A DNA stretch of 64,000 nucleotides from Akebia trifoliata. Its lineage: Eukaryota > Streptophyta > Magnoliopsida > Ranunculales > Lardizabalaceae. The stretch is taken from positions 12,476,092 to 12,540,091 of the forward strand of contig CM030711.1 in assembly GCA_017979445.1 (NCBI GenBank), written 5' to 3'. Shown here piece by piece: positions 10,897-21,900 of the stretch. How positions within the stretch are numbered: position 1 is the first letter of the stretch; the number at the start of each line of letters is the position of its first letter. Made by a program: the position numbers and the translations under genes. The notes under the pieces were generated by a model that worked only from the letters and a program-made list of their open reading frames with translations, did not search any database and had not been told where the DNA came from.

Positions 10897-12812
10897 ATGG
10901 CCTTTTTATCAATTCTTCCTGTTTTTGTGTTATTTTCTATTATAGTTGTTGTTTCTCAAGCCAAAAGTGTACCTCGTTTTTTCGTATTTGGAGACTCGTT
11001 GGTTGATGGTGGAAACAATAATTTTATTTTCTCCTTAGCAAAGGCTGATATGAAGCCGAATGGAATTGATTTTGTTCCAGCTGGTCGGCGTCCTACTGGT
11101 CGTTTCTCAAATGGCAAAACAGTGATGGATTTTATAGGCAATGTTTATTCTTCAATTTGTTTTAAATTTATTTCGATGTCTGGCCTGATCTGATGATGTG
11201 TTATTGTGATTTTATTAATTTCTTTAGGTGATGAATTTGGATCGATATGCTATCCTCCACCTTACATGGGCCCCAATGCGAATGAGGCCGCTGCGACGTG
11301 TGGGGTGAACTACGCTTCCGCTGCAGCTGGAATTCTCAACAAAACCGGCTATATATTTGTAAGGCCTTTTTATCTCCATGGTGTTGATAATTAGTTACCA
11401 AACTATATATCCATGCATATTCTAACAATTTTGAGGTGCATTTTATTTTTGAAGATAATTGTCGCTGAATTATCATATAAGGGTCCATGACCATACTAAG
11501 GATTAATTAAATTGAACCCAAATTCTGATTCTACCATCCCAAATTCTATAGCAAAGTAAATCCATTTAATTAATTTTAAATATGGATCTTGTCTACGTAT
11601 ATTTATAATGTGACATGTTATATTATCTAGACCATCTAATGAGTCAAATTTTGGCATAATTAATTAGCCCATCTTCACGTCGAAAGTTTCATGAATTTAT
11701 CTTATTTTCTATCTAGGTTGGTCGCATAAACATGGATGCACAGATTGATAATTTTGCCAACACCCGACAATTCCTAATCTCAAGCCTTGGTATGGAAAAG
11801 ACTTCAAAGTTGCTAAAGAGCTCTTTCTTCACCGTTACAATGGGGTCGAATGACTTCCTCGATAATTACCTCTTAGGAACACGAATACTAGTGCCTCAAG
11901 ATGATTTCATATTACAGCTGATCAAGAGATACCGACTTCAATTAAGAGTAATCCCTCTCCCTTCTTTCGTTCCCAGTATAATCAATTTTAATTTCGCCCG
12001 ATTTCCATTTCTATCTAACACACATATATAAATGTTTTCTCTTGCAGAGACTGCACAGTTTAGGTGCAAGAAAGATTTTAGTGGTGAATGTAGGACCACT
12101 TGGATGTGTTCCAGCTCAGAGGGAGTTAAATCCATTGGTTGGAGAAAATTGTGTCGCTGATACAAATCAACTCGCCATGTCCTTCAATAAAAGGCTTAAG
12201 GATCTCGTTATCGAACAGAACTCAAGCCTCACCGAAGCTAGATTACTTTATGCAAACGCTTATCGCATTGTGTCGGATATACTTCAGAGTTACACTAATT
12301 ATGGTTGGTCCATCATAGAACTTCTTTTATCGCATCAAATTTTACTTAAAATATGCCAATCTTTCAAATCAAATAACCTGTCGGAAAATTTAGAGAACTA
12401 TTTCCCTTTTTTGTACATAAAAATTCTTAGAACACCCTTTTATGAGAATGAAGCGTTTGGTGTCTTTTCAGTCTTATTTGGAATGTTACAATAGAATAGT
12501 TTATCTTCAAATCATCTCAAGCTCTAAAATGTTGTCTCTATTTGTTTTGAAGGACTTAAATCTAATATTACTCCAATGACTGTCACAGGCTTTGAGGTTA
12601 TAGACTCAGCATGTTGTAAAGTTGCAGGGCGGTATGGGGGAATCATTCTTTGTGGTTCCAAATCGACGTATTGTCCTGATCGATCAAAATACTTCTTCTG
12701 GGATCCATATCATCCTACTGAGGTGGCAAACAGGTTGATCGTAAATCGGTTATTGGATGGTGATATTGAGGATGTATATCCAATGAATCTGCGAAAGTTT
12801 ATCGAACTCTAA
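10897..12812 (+). CDS. GDSL esterase/lipase, copy 2
   Basis: A complete five-exon gene: 10897-11137, 11228-11358, 11717-11947, 12048-12303 and 12589-12812, encoding 360 residues, the usual length of plant GDSL lipases. A hydrophobic N-terminus (about residues 2-22, ending VSQA) is a likely signal peptide, so the product is probably secreted or apoplastic. SGNH blocks are all present: [12 protein letters not shown] with nucleophile Ser34; [11 protein letters not shown] (block II) around 106-116; GSND with Asn169; WDPYHPTE with Asp325 and His328. Intron 1 starts with GC, not GT; only this donor keeps the frame, and copy 3 has GT at the same place. Introns 2-4 are GT-AG. A LINE lies 74 bp beyond the stop. 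The family hydrolyses acyl esters; the substrate here is unknown. Confidence 0.95.
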
Positions 12813-13014
12813 GAAGCTGAATTAATTAGGGAAGAATTTATTGAGGATGTATGAACATTGTACAACAACTACATATACACGTGACCTTTTTTTTTTTGCT
12901 AAGTAAGCAAGTAAAGTATATTAGATTAGTAAAACTTTACATAGGGAATTCCCTAATGATTTACATAACAAAACTGAGGAAGATCAAGATTAATTATTCC
13001 CAAAATAAGTATTT

Positions 13015-13590
13015 TTAACAAATAATGGCAGGTCTGAAACTTGTTTGAACATCATAGATGAAGCATTGTGAACTGCAGCAGCAGCAAGGGCGTCTGCAGG
13101 TGCATTCGCCTCTCTCCAGACGTGATAATCGCACTTCAATATTGGAAAACAGCTCTCTTGCTTTATGCACCCACTGATCTAACTTCCAAGAGATTTTTTG
13201 ATCAACGAGACCTTTAATTATGATAGCCGAATCCAGCACTATGATGCCTTTTTTTTCCTTCTAATTGGAAGCTTTCCAATGCAGCAACCAACACCCTTAT
13301 TTCAGTTTCATTGTTTGTTGCAACACCTCCCTTATCGTCATGGAGAATGGCACCTCCACCTAAGCACCCTGGATTACCCTTAGCAGCCCCATTTGTATTT
13401 AGTTTCCCAGCCTGCAGGAGGCTTTCGCCAACAAACAGTAACTATACGATGATGTTTACTGTGCTTCCTATGGATTCCAAAATCCTTAAGAATTCGAATT
13501 TCACCATCTGAGGCAGAGATCTTGTAAACTTGATACTCCTCCAACTCCCTAATCCAATTAAGGCAATTTTGGATTACTCCATGCACTGTG
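13015..13590 (-). pseudogene. LINE RNase H domain (broken)
   Basis: The minus strand encodes a reverse-transcriptase-type RNase H: NTNGAAKGNPG, then NNETEIRVLVAALE, VLDSAII and a tail ANAPADALA, spread over frames by indels. In the first motif the usual catalytic Asp (NTDGAAKGNPG) reads Asn; the second-motif Glu and third-motif Asp are visible. It forms the C-terminus of the LINE ORF2. Confidence 0.75.
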
Positions 13591-13601
13591 GGAGTTATAC
13601 T

Positions 13602-14173
13602 CTAAAATATGCATTTGTTCCTAGCTAACCAAACGTTCCAGCATACTACCCATGGGACCCTTCCTCCGACTGTACCAAACTGAGATTTCTTTGATAACAC
13701 CATTTTATTAATGACGCCAGTGACATTGCTCTGGTTTCCTCTTCTAAGAGATGACAAATAAAGAAGTTCCACACCTTTAAAATGAAAGGGCATTGAAAGA
13801 ATAACTGGTTAACTGTTTCTTCCTTGGCCTCACAGTACGGGCACCTAGATGCCATGGCAATACCCCATTTTTTCCTGACTAAATCCACCGGGCAAGCCTT
13901 ATGGAAAATTTTCCACGCCAATGTCTTCATCTTTGTGGGAACCTGAGAGTTCCATATTGCCTTGCATATTTGGTAATTGTCACCTCTAGTTCTTGAATTG
14001 TCCCAAGCCGAATGAGATGAGAATAATCCTGAATTTGAAGCCATCCAAATTGTTTTATCCGAGCTGCTATGCTGAACATTAGATGTTAGAATATCAGCCA
14101 CAACAATAGGATTCTCAACCATATCTCTCAGCTTTTGTACATCCCAACCACCTGGACCCCATACCTCCATCAT
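13602..14173 (-). pseudogene. LINE zf-RVT domain
   Basis: The frame at 13646-14173 has the plant LINE zinc-binding domain: WMASNSGLFS, KAIWNSQVPTKMKTLAWK, then CPYCEAKEETVNQLFFQCP with Cys, Cys, His-position and Cys spacing typical of zf-RVT. A frameshift near 13646-13793 moves the end (CWNVWLARNKCIF) to another frame. Confidence 0.8.
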
Positions 14174-14425
14174 TGTAATATTTTTATTTTCGTTAGGATA
14201 GAGATCGATTAGAAGACAAGATCATCTCCAGTTGTGTAAGAAAAGTGATGAAGAAGCTCCATCTCCAATTAACCTCTTAGATAGGCGAATTGTCGGTTGA
14301 AGAAAAACACGAATAGATCGTCATAGTTTAGAACCTCTTGAATTTGTCGGATTCCACCAGTTACCATCTTTAGCATACTTATTCTTAAAGAACTCTATCC
14401 AGATCCCTCGCTCATTTTTCAATGT

Positions 14426-15945
14426 CTAACTTATTTTCATTAGGCCCGTTTTATGCACCTTTGAAAGAGTTTTAATGCCCAAACCACCTCCCCACTTTGG
14501 TTTACACACTTTATTCCATGCTACAAGATGAGTTTTCCTCCTTCCCTCATTATTGCCCCAAAAGAACTTAGCGAAGCATGATTCCAATGAGGTTGCAATA
14601 GCCTTTGGAATAGGGAGAATCGATATGAGATAGACTGGTATTGAGGAGAGCACATGAGAGAGTAAGGTTAGTTGACTACCCTCCGAAAGAAGATTTGATT
14701 TCCAACCCTCCATTTTTCTCATGATCGTAGACACCAAACCTTTGCATATTTCTCTTGTCACTTTGCCAACGAACAAAGGAACTCCCAAATAATTGGTAGG
14801 GAGTGAGCCCTTCGTAAAGCCCAGGATAATCTTTACAATTTCAACTCTTCTATCTTCGACATGTTCTGCCATAAAAAAACTACTTTTCTCAATGCTGATT
14901 TGTTGACCTGATGCCTTCTCATAGAATTCCAGAAAACCTTTGATGTTTGATAAGGACTTTGAAGTTGTCTTGGTAAAAATGATTCAATCGTCTAGAAAAA
15001 GGAGATGGCTTGGGGCTACCCCTTTTTTTGAAACTGAAAATCTTTCCAGCTTTCCAGTTTGTGCAAGGTTGTTCAATCCCACACTTAGAGCTTCCTCTGC
15101 TAAGATGAAAATGCTAGGTGAAATGAGATCTCCGTGTCTAAGGCCTCGACTTCCGTGAAAAAAATCATAAGAACAACCATTAACTAACATAGAATAGGAG
15201 ACACTCTATAGACAACCTTGAGTCAACTTCAAAAATTCCCTAGAAAACCCCAACTTCAAGAGGACAGCCATTAAGAAAGGCCATTGAACTTTCAAGTTAA
15301 GATCATCTAGCACTTCATGAGCCAACAAAATGTTATCATAAATATTCATCCCCTTTCCAAAAACACCTTGTTCGGGGGAGATAAGTGAGGGAAGAAAATC
15401 CCATAATCTAGAGGCCAAGATTTTAGATAAAATTTTATACAAGAAATTATATAAACTAATGGGTCTAAAATCAAAAAAGGAAATGGGTACCTCAACCTTA
15501 GGAATCAAGGTTATGGATGTGGCATTGAAAACTTTCGGGATAACACCTTCCTTGAAAAAAATTTGATACTGTAGCTAACAGAACTACCTTGATAATATCC
15601 CAGATAAAACAATCCCGAGAACCCATTCGAACCTGCTGCACCATGAGCATTCATTTCTTTGATGGCCTGTAACACCTCTTCCTCTGAAAGGGAAGCACAT
15701 AGATGATTATTTTGAGCAGAAGTGACTTTGCATTGTAACCTTTCCAATAGATCACGGTAAGAGCATCTTTGGGTTGAGTTAAGAAGGATCTCAAACTCGT
15801 TGGCTGCCTCCCTACCAATAGCTTTTGGATCTTCAAGGATATTACCACCCGTTGATCTGCTCCTTCTAACCGTGTTTCTAGTTGCTTGAATCTTGGTAGA
15901 TAAATGGAAGACTTTTGTATTCCTATCTCCTTTTTTGAGCCACAA
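14426..15945 (-). pseudogene. LINE reverse transcriptase (broken)
   Basis: Frames at 15511-15945, 15206-15508, 14984-15190 and 14426-14872 form one RT. Motifs seen: GDRNTKVFH, EEEVLQAIKEMN, PISLYNFLYKILSKILASRL, RGLRHGDLISPSIFILAEE, the catalytic FLDD, LGVPLFVGK and KPKWGGGLGI. A frameshift lies near 15540. In-frame stops lie at 15206-15208, right after FLDD (about 14984), and at 14426. The segment carrying the first catalytic Asp (motif A, usually LD-AKAYD) is deleted between HEVLDDL and WPFLMAVL, so the enzyme cannot work. Confidence 0.85.
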
Positions 15946-15963
15946 AATTCTAGACTTATATTT

Positions 15964-16460
15964 TCAGAATGATTCCTCATTGCTTGTCCATGTAGCATAC
16001 TCAACCTTGGCTTGGTGACACTCCAAATAAAGGTTTTGATTCCACCCTTGAGATGAAAGTAATTGTTCACAATTTTGAACTTTGTTTTCTGCTGCCTTCA
16101 ACCTCACTTGGACATCACCCACAACATTCTTATTCCAATCTTTCAGAGCTGCCTTCAATCTTTTAAGCTTTGAAAAGAAACTAAATAACAGATACCCTTC
16201 AACTCTGGGCAACTAAGAGGTCTTCACAAGCTGCAAAAAATCATCTCGATCAGTCCAGAAGTCCAAGAATCTGAATTGTTTGGGCCCAACAAAAGATTTG
16301 AAAAGTTGAACATGAAGAGGACAATGATCAGAAGATAATCTAGGAAGATGATTAACCATAGACGATCCCAACTCTATTACCCAAGCAGAAGATACTAAGG
16401 CACGATCCAACCTCCCCCATATACGATTACTACCTTTCCTATTGTTACACTAGGTGAACC
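15964..16460 (-). pseudogene. LINE endonuclease C-terminus and linker
   Basis: The minus strand reads FT-CNNRKGSNRIWGRLDRAL with a stop in place of the usual Trp of FTWCN, then the endonuclease ending NHLPRLSSDHCPL near 16340, then a linker (KRLKAALKDWNKNVVGD) towards RT. An in-frame stop lies at 16213-16215. This is the apurinic-endonuclease-like (EEP) domain of L1 ORF2. Confidence 0.8.
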
Positions 16461-16514
16461 TATTACCCAAAAATCTAGCATTCATTAATTTAAGTTCTCT
16501 AATCAACTCCCCCA

Positions 16515-17048
16515 TGTTAAAATTCAACACCAGCCCAAATTGGAAAAGCCCACATTTATTGTTCAAGTCCAATAGTTATTTATAGCCCAATTTCTAGAAT
16601 CTTCCTAGAGAAAACTCTAGATGTCTTTAGATAAGAGAAAAATAAAAGATTCTAGAATTATAGATATTTTGGTAGAAAACTCTAGACTGATAGATATTTT
16701 TAGAAAGTTCTAGATGACAAAATTGTAACCACTAGATTAAGAATGTGTTGGCACAATCCTAACCATTAGTTAAGGAGGTGCCACTAGTATAAATAGGGGT
16801 AAATCCTCTCATTTTGTAATCAAGTAGTAAGAAACAAGTTGTGAGAAATAAGTTGTGAGTAAGAAGTCTTGAGAGGTTGTAAAAAGTGTGAGTGTTTGTA
16901 AAAGTGTGTTTTTCTTAATAGAGTGTTATTTTCTTCTTCAACTTGTGAGTGATATCTTTATTGAGGGTATAGTACAAGTAAATCGTTTACTTGTTTATAT
17001 CCAACATTTGAGTATTTAGAGTCGAGTACTCTAGATTTTTCCTCAACA
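16515..17048 (+). repeat. 5' LTR of the copia element
   Basis: 534 bp, TG...CA ends. It holds a TATA box (TATAAATA, 16788-16795), several TTCTAGAA-type words and a duplicated 14-mer (AAGTTGTGAGAAAT/AAGTTGTGAGTAAG) that is single in the 3' LTR. Confidence 0.97.
16592..16604 (+). promoter_or_regulatory. Heat-shock-element-like motif in copia LTR
   Basis: TTCTAGAATCTTC fits the three-unit heat shock element TTCnnGAAnnTTC exactly. Two-unit forms follow at 16650-16657 (TTCTAGAA) and 16703-16710 (GAAAGTTC). All lie 80-200 bp before the LTR TATA box and recur in the 3' LTR (first one at 20074-20086). Heat-responsive copia elements such as ONSEN are known to carry such sites; activity here is inferred. 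Confidence 0.6.
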
Positions 17049-17049
17049 A

Positions 17050-17063
17050 TTGGTATCAGAGCC
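17050..17063 (+). other. Primer binding site of the copia element
   Basis: TTGGTATCAGAGCC begins 2 bp after the 5' LTR and is complementary to the 3' end of initiator methionine tRNA, the usual primer of plant copia elements. Confidence 0.93.
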
Positions 17064-17173
17064 AGGTTGCCAAGGATCGATTTTGGTGGAGTTATCTTGA
17101 GTCGTGAGGAGTTTACTACTCTACAAAATCGTTAGTCAAGTTTGTTCCGTTTAGTCGAAGCTCTGCCGGCACG

Positions 17174-19970
17174 ATGGGTGACCTTCAAGTAGTTGGAGGA
17201 ATCAAGAAGCTCAACAACCAAAACTACAACACGTGGGCAACATGCATGGAGTCTTACCTACAAGGTCAAGACCTTTGGGAGATTGTTGGTGGTAGTGAAG
17301 TTACGCAACCGACAACAGAAGATGCCAATGGCATCTTGAGAAAATGGAAGATTAAAGCAGACAAGGCGATGTTTGCTTTAAAGACTACAATTGAAGAAGA
17401 AATGTTAGAGCACATTCGAGATGCCAAAACACCGAAAGAAGCATGGGATACTTTCGCTATACTCTTTTCAAAGAAGAACGATATAAAGTTACAACTTCTC
17501 GAGAACGAGCTGCTATCAATGGCGCAACGTGATATGACGATCGCCCAATACTTTCATAAGGTGAAGTCAATATGCCGTAAAATTTCAGAGTTAGATCCGA
17601 ATGCTGCTATTGGAGAAACCAGGATAAAAAGAATAATTATCCATGGTTTGCGACCCGAATACCGAGGCTTTATTACTGTAGTACAAGGATGGCCGACACA
17701 ACCATCACTTGTTGAGTTCAAAAATTTGCTTGTTGGTCAAGAAGCTTTGGCTAAGCAAATGGGAGAAGTCTCGTTGAAGGATAAGGAAGAAGCACTTTAC
17801 ACAAGCAAAAGTAAAGGTAGCTTCAAGTAGTACGTCAGAGGTGGATCTAAAACGAATGGTGACAAGATAAGAGGTCATCAAAGAGAGGGAGGCTCTCGTC
17901 CAGGGGGAGCTTCAAAGAATCACAGTAATAGTAGAAGGTTCGAAGGCGATTGCTACAACTGCGGGAAGAAGGGCCACATGGCGAAAGACTGCTGGTCTAA
18001 GAAAAAGCATGCTGAAAGTAATGCTGCTACTTCCAGTTCTAAAGAGAAAATTGAAGATGAATGGGATGCTGAAGCATCGTTTGTAAAGGAAGAAGAAAAA
18101 GTAGCTCTTACAGCTACATCTGAACGGATTGACTACGAGAATGACTGGATCGTAGACTCGGGGTGCTCAAATCACATGACAGGTGATAGACAGAAGTTGC
18201 AAAACTTGTCTGAGTACAAGGGAAGTCGTGTGGTGGTGACGGCTGACAACTCAAGGTTACCGATAGCTCACATGGATAAGACGATAGTCACACCTCGTTA
18301 TAATTCTAACCAGGTGCCACTTCAAGATGTCTACCATGTTCTAGGAATGAAGGAAAATTTGTTATCCGTAGCTCAATTAACATCATCAGGCTACTATGTC
18401 TTGTTCGGTCCCCAAGATGTGAAGGTATATCGTGACATCAAAATCTCAGAAAAGCCAACGATGGAGGGACGACGATTGGAGTCAGTTTACGTAATGTCAG
18501 CAGAGTCTGCATATGTAGACAAGACAAGAAGGAACGAGACAGCAGATTTGTGGCACATACGATTGAGTCATGTTAGCTATTCCAAGCTAAGTGTAATGGT
18601 AAAGAAGTCGATGCTTAAGGGACTTCCTCATCTTGACGTGAGAACAGACACGGTCTGTGCAGGATGCCAGTATGGCAAAGCACATCAATTGCCATACGAG
18701 AAATCGAAGTTTAAAGCAAAGGAACCATTAGAGTTAATTCACTCTGATGTGTTCGGGCCAGTCAAGCAACCATCAATCGGCGGAATGCGGTACATGGTAA
18801 CATTCATTGATGACTTCTCTAGGTATGTGTGGGTTTTCTTTATGAAAGAAAAATCTGAAACTTTTTCAAAGTTTAAAGAGTTCAAAGAGATAGTTGAAGG
18901 AGAAGTAGGAAAGAAGATCCGTTGCTTGCGCACAGACAATGGAGGAGAATATAGCTCGGACGAGTTCTCTCTATACCTACGAGAATGCAAAATACGTCAT
19001 CAGTATACATGTGCCAATACACCACAACAGAATGGTGTAGCAGAAAGAAAGAATCGACATCTTGCAGAAACTTGTCGGAGTATGCTACATGCAAAGAATG
19101 TACCGGGAAGATTTTGGGCCGAAGCTATGAGAACAGCAGCCCATGTGATCAACAGACTTCCTCAACCAAGGTTAGAGTTTGTTTCACCCTTTGAGAAACT
19201 GTGGGACATAAAACCTACAGTTAGCTACTTTCGAGTATTTGGATGTGTATGCTATGTATTTGTTCCTGATCATTTACGTAGCAAGTTCGATAAGAAAGCA
19301 GTCAGATGTATCTTTGTTGGATACGATAATCAGAGAAAGGGGTGGAGATGCTGTGATCCTACAACTGGAAGGTGTTATACATCGCGAGATGTGGTATTCG
19401 ACGAAGCATCTTCTTGGTGGTCCTCAGGAAAAGAGGTGTTGCCAGACTCAAGAGAATTCGAAGACAAACTACAACAAAATATGGAGGAGCACACTGTCAA
19501 TATTCAACCAAGTTCAGATGAGGCTGGAGATCTGCATGACAGTGATGGTGATCAAGAGATGGCCCAGAATCCTTGGGAAACTGGTGTGTATCAACAAGAA
19601 GATCATCATGGAGAAACGGAAGTATCAAATCCACAATCACAACTGAGAAGGTCAAACAGAATTCGCAAACCAAATCCCAAATATGCCAATGCAGCCATAG
19701 TTGAAGAAGCAACTGCTAAAGAACCTGAGATATTTGAAAAAGTCACAACGCTAAAGTAAAATCAGACCTGGGATCTGGTGCCAAAGCCAAAAGATGTGAA
19801 ACCCATATCATGTAAATGGGTTTACAAGATAAAGCGTCATCCAGATGGATCAATCGAGTGGTACAAAGCTAAACTGGTGGCTCGAGGGTTTTCTTAACAA
19901 TATGGGCTAGACTATGATGAAACATTTAGTCCGGTGGCGAAACCTTCGCGTCGACTCAACATGGTGCAAA
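17174..19970 (+). pseudogene. Copia gag-pol, interrupted and RT-deleted
   Basis: A single frame from ATG at 17174. It gives gag (17174-17827), a premature TAG at 17828-17830, and the zinc knuckle [14 protein letters not shown] (about 17950). Next come protease DSGC (about 18155), the integrase zinc part (H...H, CAGCQYGK) and catalytic core motifs SDVFGP, TDNGGEY and the Glu in RKNRHLAE. Stops follow at 19757-19759 and 19895-19897. RT begins (TWDLVPKPKDVKPISCKW...ETFSPVAK) but breaks off near 19940. The remaining RT and RNase H are missing, and only a short tail precedes the polypurine tract. It cannot encode its own reverse transcriptase. Confidence 0.93.
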
Positions 19971-19985
19971 GAGTTAGAGCTGGTG

Positions 19986-19996
19986 TTGAGGGGGAG
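19986..19996 (+). other. Polypurine tract of the copia element
   Basis: TTGAGGGGGAG directly abuts the 3' LTR, the expected place of the plus-strand primer. Confidence 0.85.
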
Positions 19997-20516
19997 TGTT
20001 AAAATTCAACACCAGCCCAAATTGGAAAAGCCCACATTTATTGTCCAAGTCCAATAGTTATTTATAGCCCAATTTCTAGAATCTTCCTAGAGAAAACTCT
20101 AGATGTCTTTAGATAAGAGAAAAATAAAAGATTCTAGAATTATAGATATTTTGGTAGAAAACTCTAGACTGATAGATATTTTTAGAAAGTTCTAGATGAC
20201 AAAATTGTAACCACTAGATTAAGAATGTGTTGGCACAATCCTAACCATTAGTTAAGGAGGTGCCACTAGTATAAATAGGGGTAAATCCTCTCATTTTGTA
20301 ATCAAGTAGTAAGAAACAAGTTGTGAGTAAGAAGTCTTGAGAGGTTGTAAAAAGTGTGAGTGTTTGTAAAAGTGTGTTTTTCTTAATAGAGTGTTATTTT
20401 CTTCTTCAACTTGTGAGTGATATCTTTATTGAGGGTATAGTACAAGTAAATCGTTTACTTGTTTATATCCAACATTTGAGTATTTAGAGTCGAGTACTCT
20501 AGATTTTTCCTCAACA
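19997..20516 (+). repeat. 3' LTR of the copia element
   Basis: 520 bp, nearly identical to the 5' LTR (one T/C difference near its start and a missing 14-bp unit). It ends TCAACA just before the second CCCCA flank. Confidence 0.97.
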
Positions 20517-20521
20517 CCCCA

Positions 20522-20710
20522 GATCCTCCATGGAAACTCAATTAGGGTACCTTCTTCCTTTCCTTTCACCCGAGAAGAGAATGGTGTTGATATAGCTTAA
20601 TTATTTGTGAAAATGCCTAAATGGATTTTAGTAATAAGACATCGGTTAGAATTTTTGACTTGTTCCATATGTTCCTAAATGTGGTTTATGCAAATAGGTG
20701 GGCAGACGAA
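20522..20710 (-). mobile_element. LINE 5' remainder (endonuclease part)
   Basis: Minus-strand reading across the copia insertion resumes the endonuclease: GELIRELKLMNARFLGN continues upstream into a weak match to the GDFNAI motif (AIS near 20590, with the preceding codons mutated). Coding similarity fades by about 20710, so the 5' end is truncated or buried under the next element. Confidence 0.6.
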
Positions 20711-20769
20711 GTTGAGCTAGTTGTTACTTACTTGAATTAGTTAATTTAAGTGCTTCTACTTAGTTGATT

Positions 20770-21900
20770 GATTTGATAAATTGATGTTAGAAACAATTCA
20801 ATCTCATGGAGTCCAGGTATTTGTATAATTGTTTACTACAGATTATCAATAATAAATAAAGAATAAAATACTAAGCCTCGACCAAGAGGGATCGATCCAC
20901 ATAGACAATATTGATCTACAGTTTCTGACTTAAAACGATCATAGTTCAAAGTAACTAATGAAAACTGATTGAAACTAAATTTAAATTAGCAAATTAAATA
21001 GGAAATAAAATCGCAATGTGAAGGATTAGATCAACCGAATCCACCAAGAACAACTCATCTCATTAGTTTATTTGTCTTTTAGTTATCTCGATTCAATCAA
21101 CAATATAATGTTGTTGGATTAGAAGATTAAATCCGTTAAACTCAAATACTAAGTCCAACCTCTGTGGTTATATTTAGTAAGATGAAATCAAAATATAGTT
21201 TAACTCGAACCTATCTAAGCTTAAACCATCGAAATTAGGAAAACAAATACTAGATCTATTGATCCCTACTTAATAAAATAAAATCACAATGAAACACAAA
21301 TGTAAAAACAATTTAAACTATCTGAGATAATCTTGCTCCAGCTTCATCGACCTCTCTAATGGAGGTCTAATACAGATCATCGCAAGTATAATTTAAGAAG
21401 ATATAACAAGAAAGCAAAGAGAGAAGGGATACAAAGGAGAATGGTGTTTTTTTATATATTAATCTTTGCCGAAAAATGACATAAAACTCGTTCTGTTTAC
21501 AAAGCTTGAATAAAAAATAAACTAAAACCTAAAAATTGCAAAATTGGATAAATAATGTAAAAGAAGAAGATGGTTTAGAGGATGATCTATGACTCTGTTC
21601 TAGTCTCTTATTTATAAAGATCAAATTAGGGTTTCAAGGATTCATATCACTTTTTTGTTTAACAAAATGTCTAAACCCTAATCTATTAGGTTACAAATTA
21701 AGTTGTCATTACATTGCACAAATCTCAAGGCATTCTCTACCTACTTCACCGTGTCGCTCAAAAGAATATTTGTATTGTGGGTTTTTTGGGCCCATTGGGT
21801 ATGGATTTTGGTCTGTAGTCTTGTCTTGGGTCCTTGAGTGCAATGTACTTCTTTAATTGTCTTGGTTTATCCTTTTGGATCTCGTGACTTTGACTTATCA
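20770..21900 (-). mobile_element. Athila-like Ty3/gypsy LTR, minus orientation (approximate limits)
   Basis: On the minus strand it starts near TGATAAGTCAAAGTC (about 21900). Word for word it follows, at clearly lower identity, the plus-oriented LTR at 26.4-27.66 kb: TTTATAAATAAGAGAC, GACCTCCATTAGAGAGGTC, GTAGGGATCAATAGATC, CCAACAACATTA. It should be the 3' LTR of the minus-strand pol fragment at 25.1-26.4 kb. Exact ends are not defined. Confidence 0.55.

Larger units (their letters stand above)
7246..12886. repeat. Duplicated unit, copy A (contains GDSL copy 2)
   Basis: From TGACATCTCTATACTC onwards this stretch matches 57609-62366 across the upstream flank, a decayed Ty3/gypsy element, the promoter, all exons and introns, and at least 70 bp of 3' flank. 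Differences include a hAT MITE found only here (7292-7588) and about 400 bp of gypsy interior lost only in copy B. The match stops here at the LINE insertion point. Confidence 0.9.
12887..16514 (-). mobile_element. L1-type LINE, antisense, 3' part
   Basis: A non-LTR retrotransposon on the minus strand. Its poly(A) tail shows as 11 T bases at 12887-12897, directly in the 3' flank of GDSL copy 2. Along the minus strand come the endonuclease C-terminus, RT, a zf-RVT domain and a terminal RNase H domain, as in plant L1-clade LINEs. Its 5' part continues at 20522 beyond a copia insertion. Several stops and frameshifts make it dead. No target duplication could be matched at the far end. Confidence 0.9.
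16515..20516 (+). mobile_element. Young, non-autonomous Ty1/copia retrotransposon
   Basis: A complete LTR-to-LTR insertion with identical 5-bp flanks CCCCA (16510-16514 and 20517-20521), placed inside the endonuclease part of the LINE. LTRs are 16515-17048 and 19997-20516, both TGTTAAAATTC...TCAACA. By eye they differ by one substitution and one 14-bp repeat-unit indel, so insertion was recent. The interior keeps gag, protease and integrase, but most of RT and all of RNase H are deleted and three in-frame stops are present. Confidence 0.97.

Noticed and set aside
10719..11006. Open frame overlapping the start of GDSL copy 2 (and its twin at 60261-60548)
   Set aside because: It reads the signal-peptide region in the wrong frame; the GDSL frame with its motifs explains the sequence.
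10956..11141. Antisense frame over GDSL exon 1 (and similar ones at 11938-12165, 60766-60960, 61999-62187)
   Set aside because: Shadows of the coding strand without own features.
15651..16070. Second minus frame of 139 residues in the LINE
   Set aside because: It overlaps the frame carrying the true LINE linker and RT N-terminus and has no motif itself.
18739..19094. Antisense frames inside copia integrase
   Set aside because: Shadows of a well-supported sense frame with catalytic motifs.
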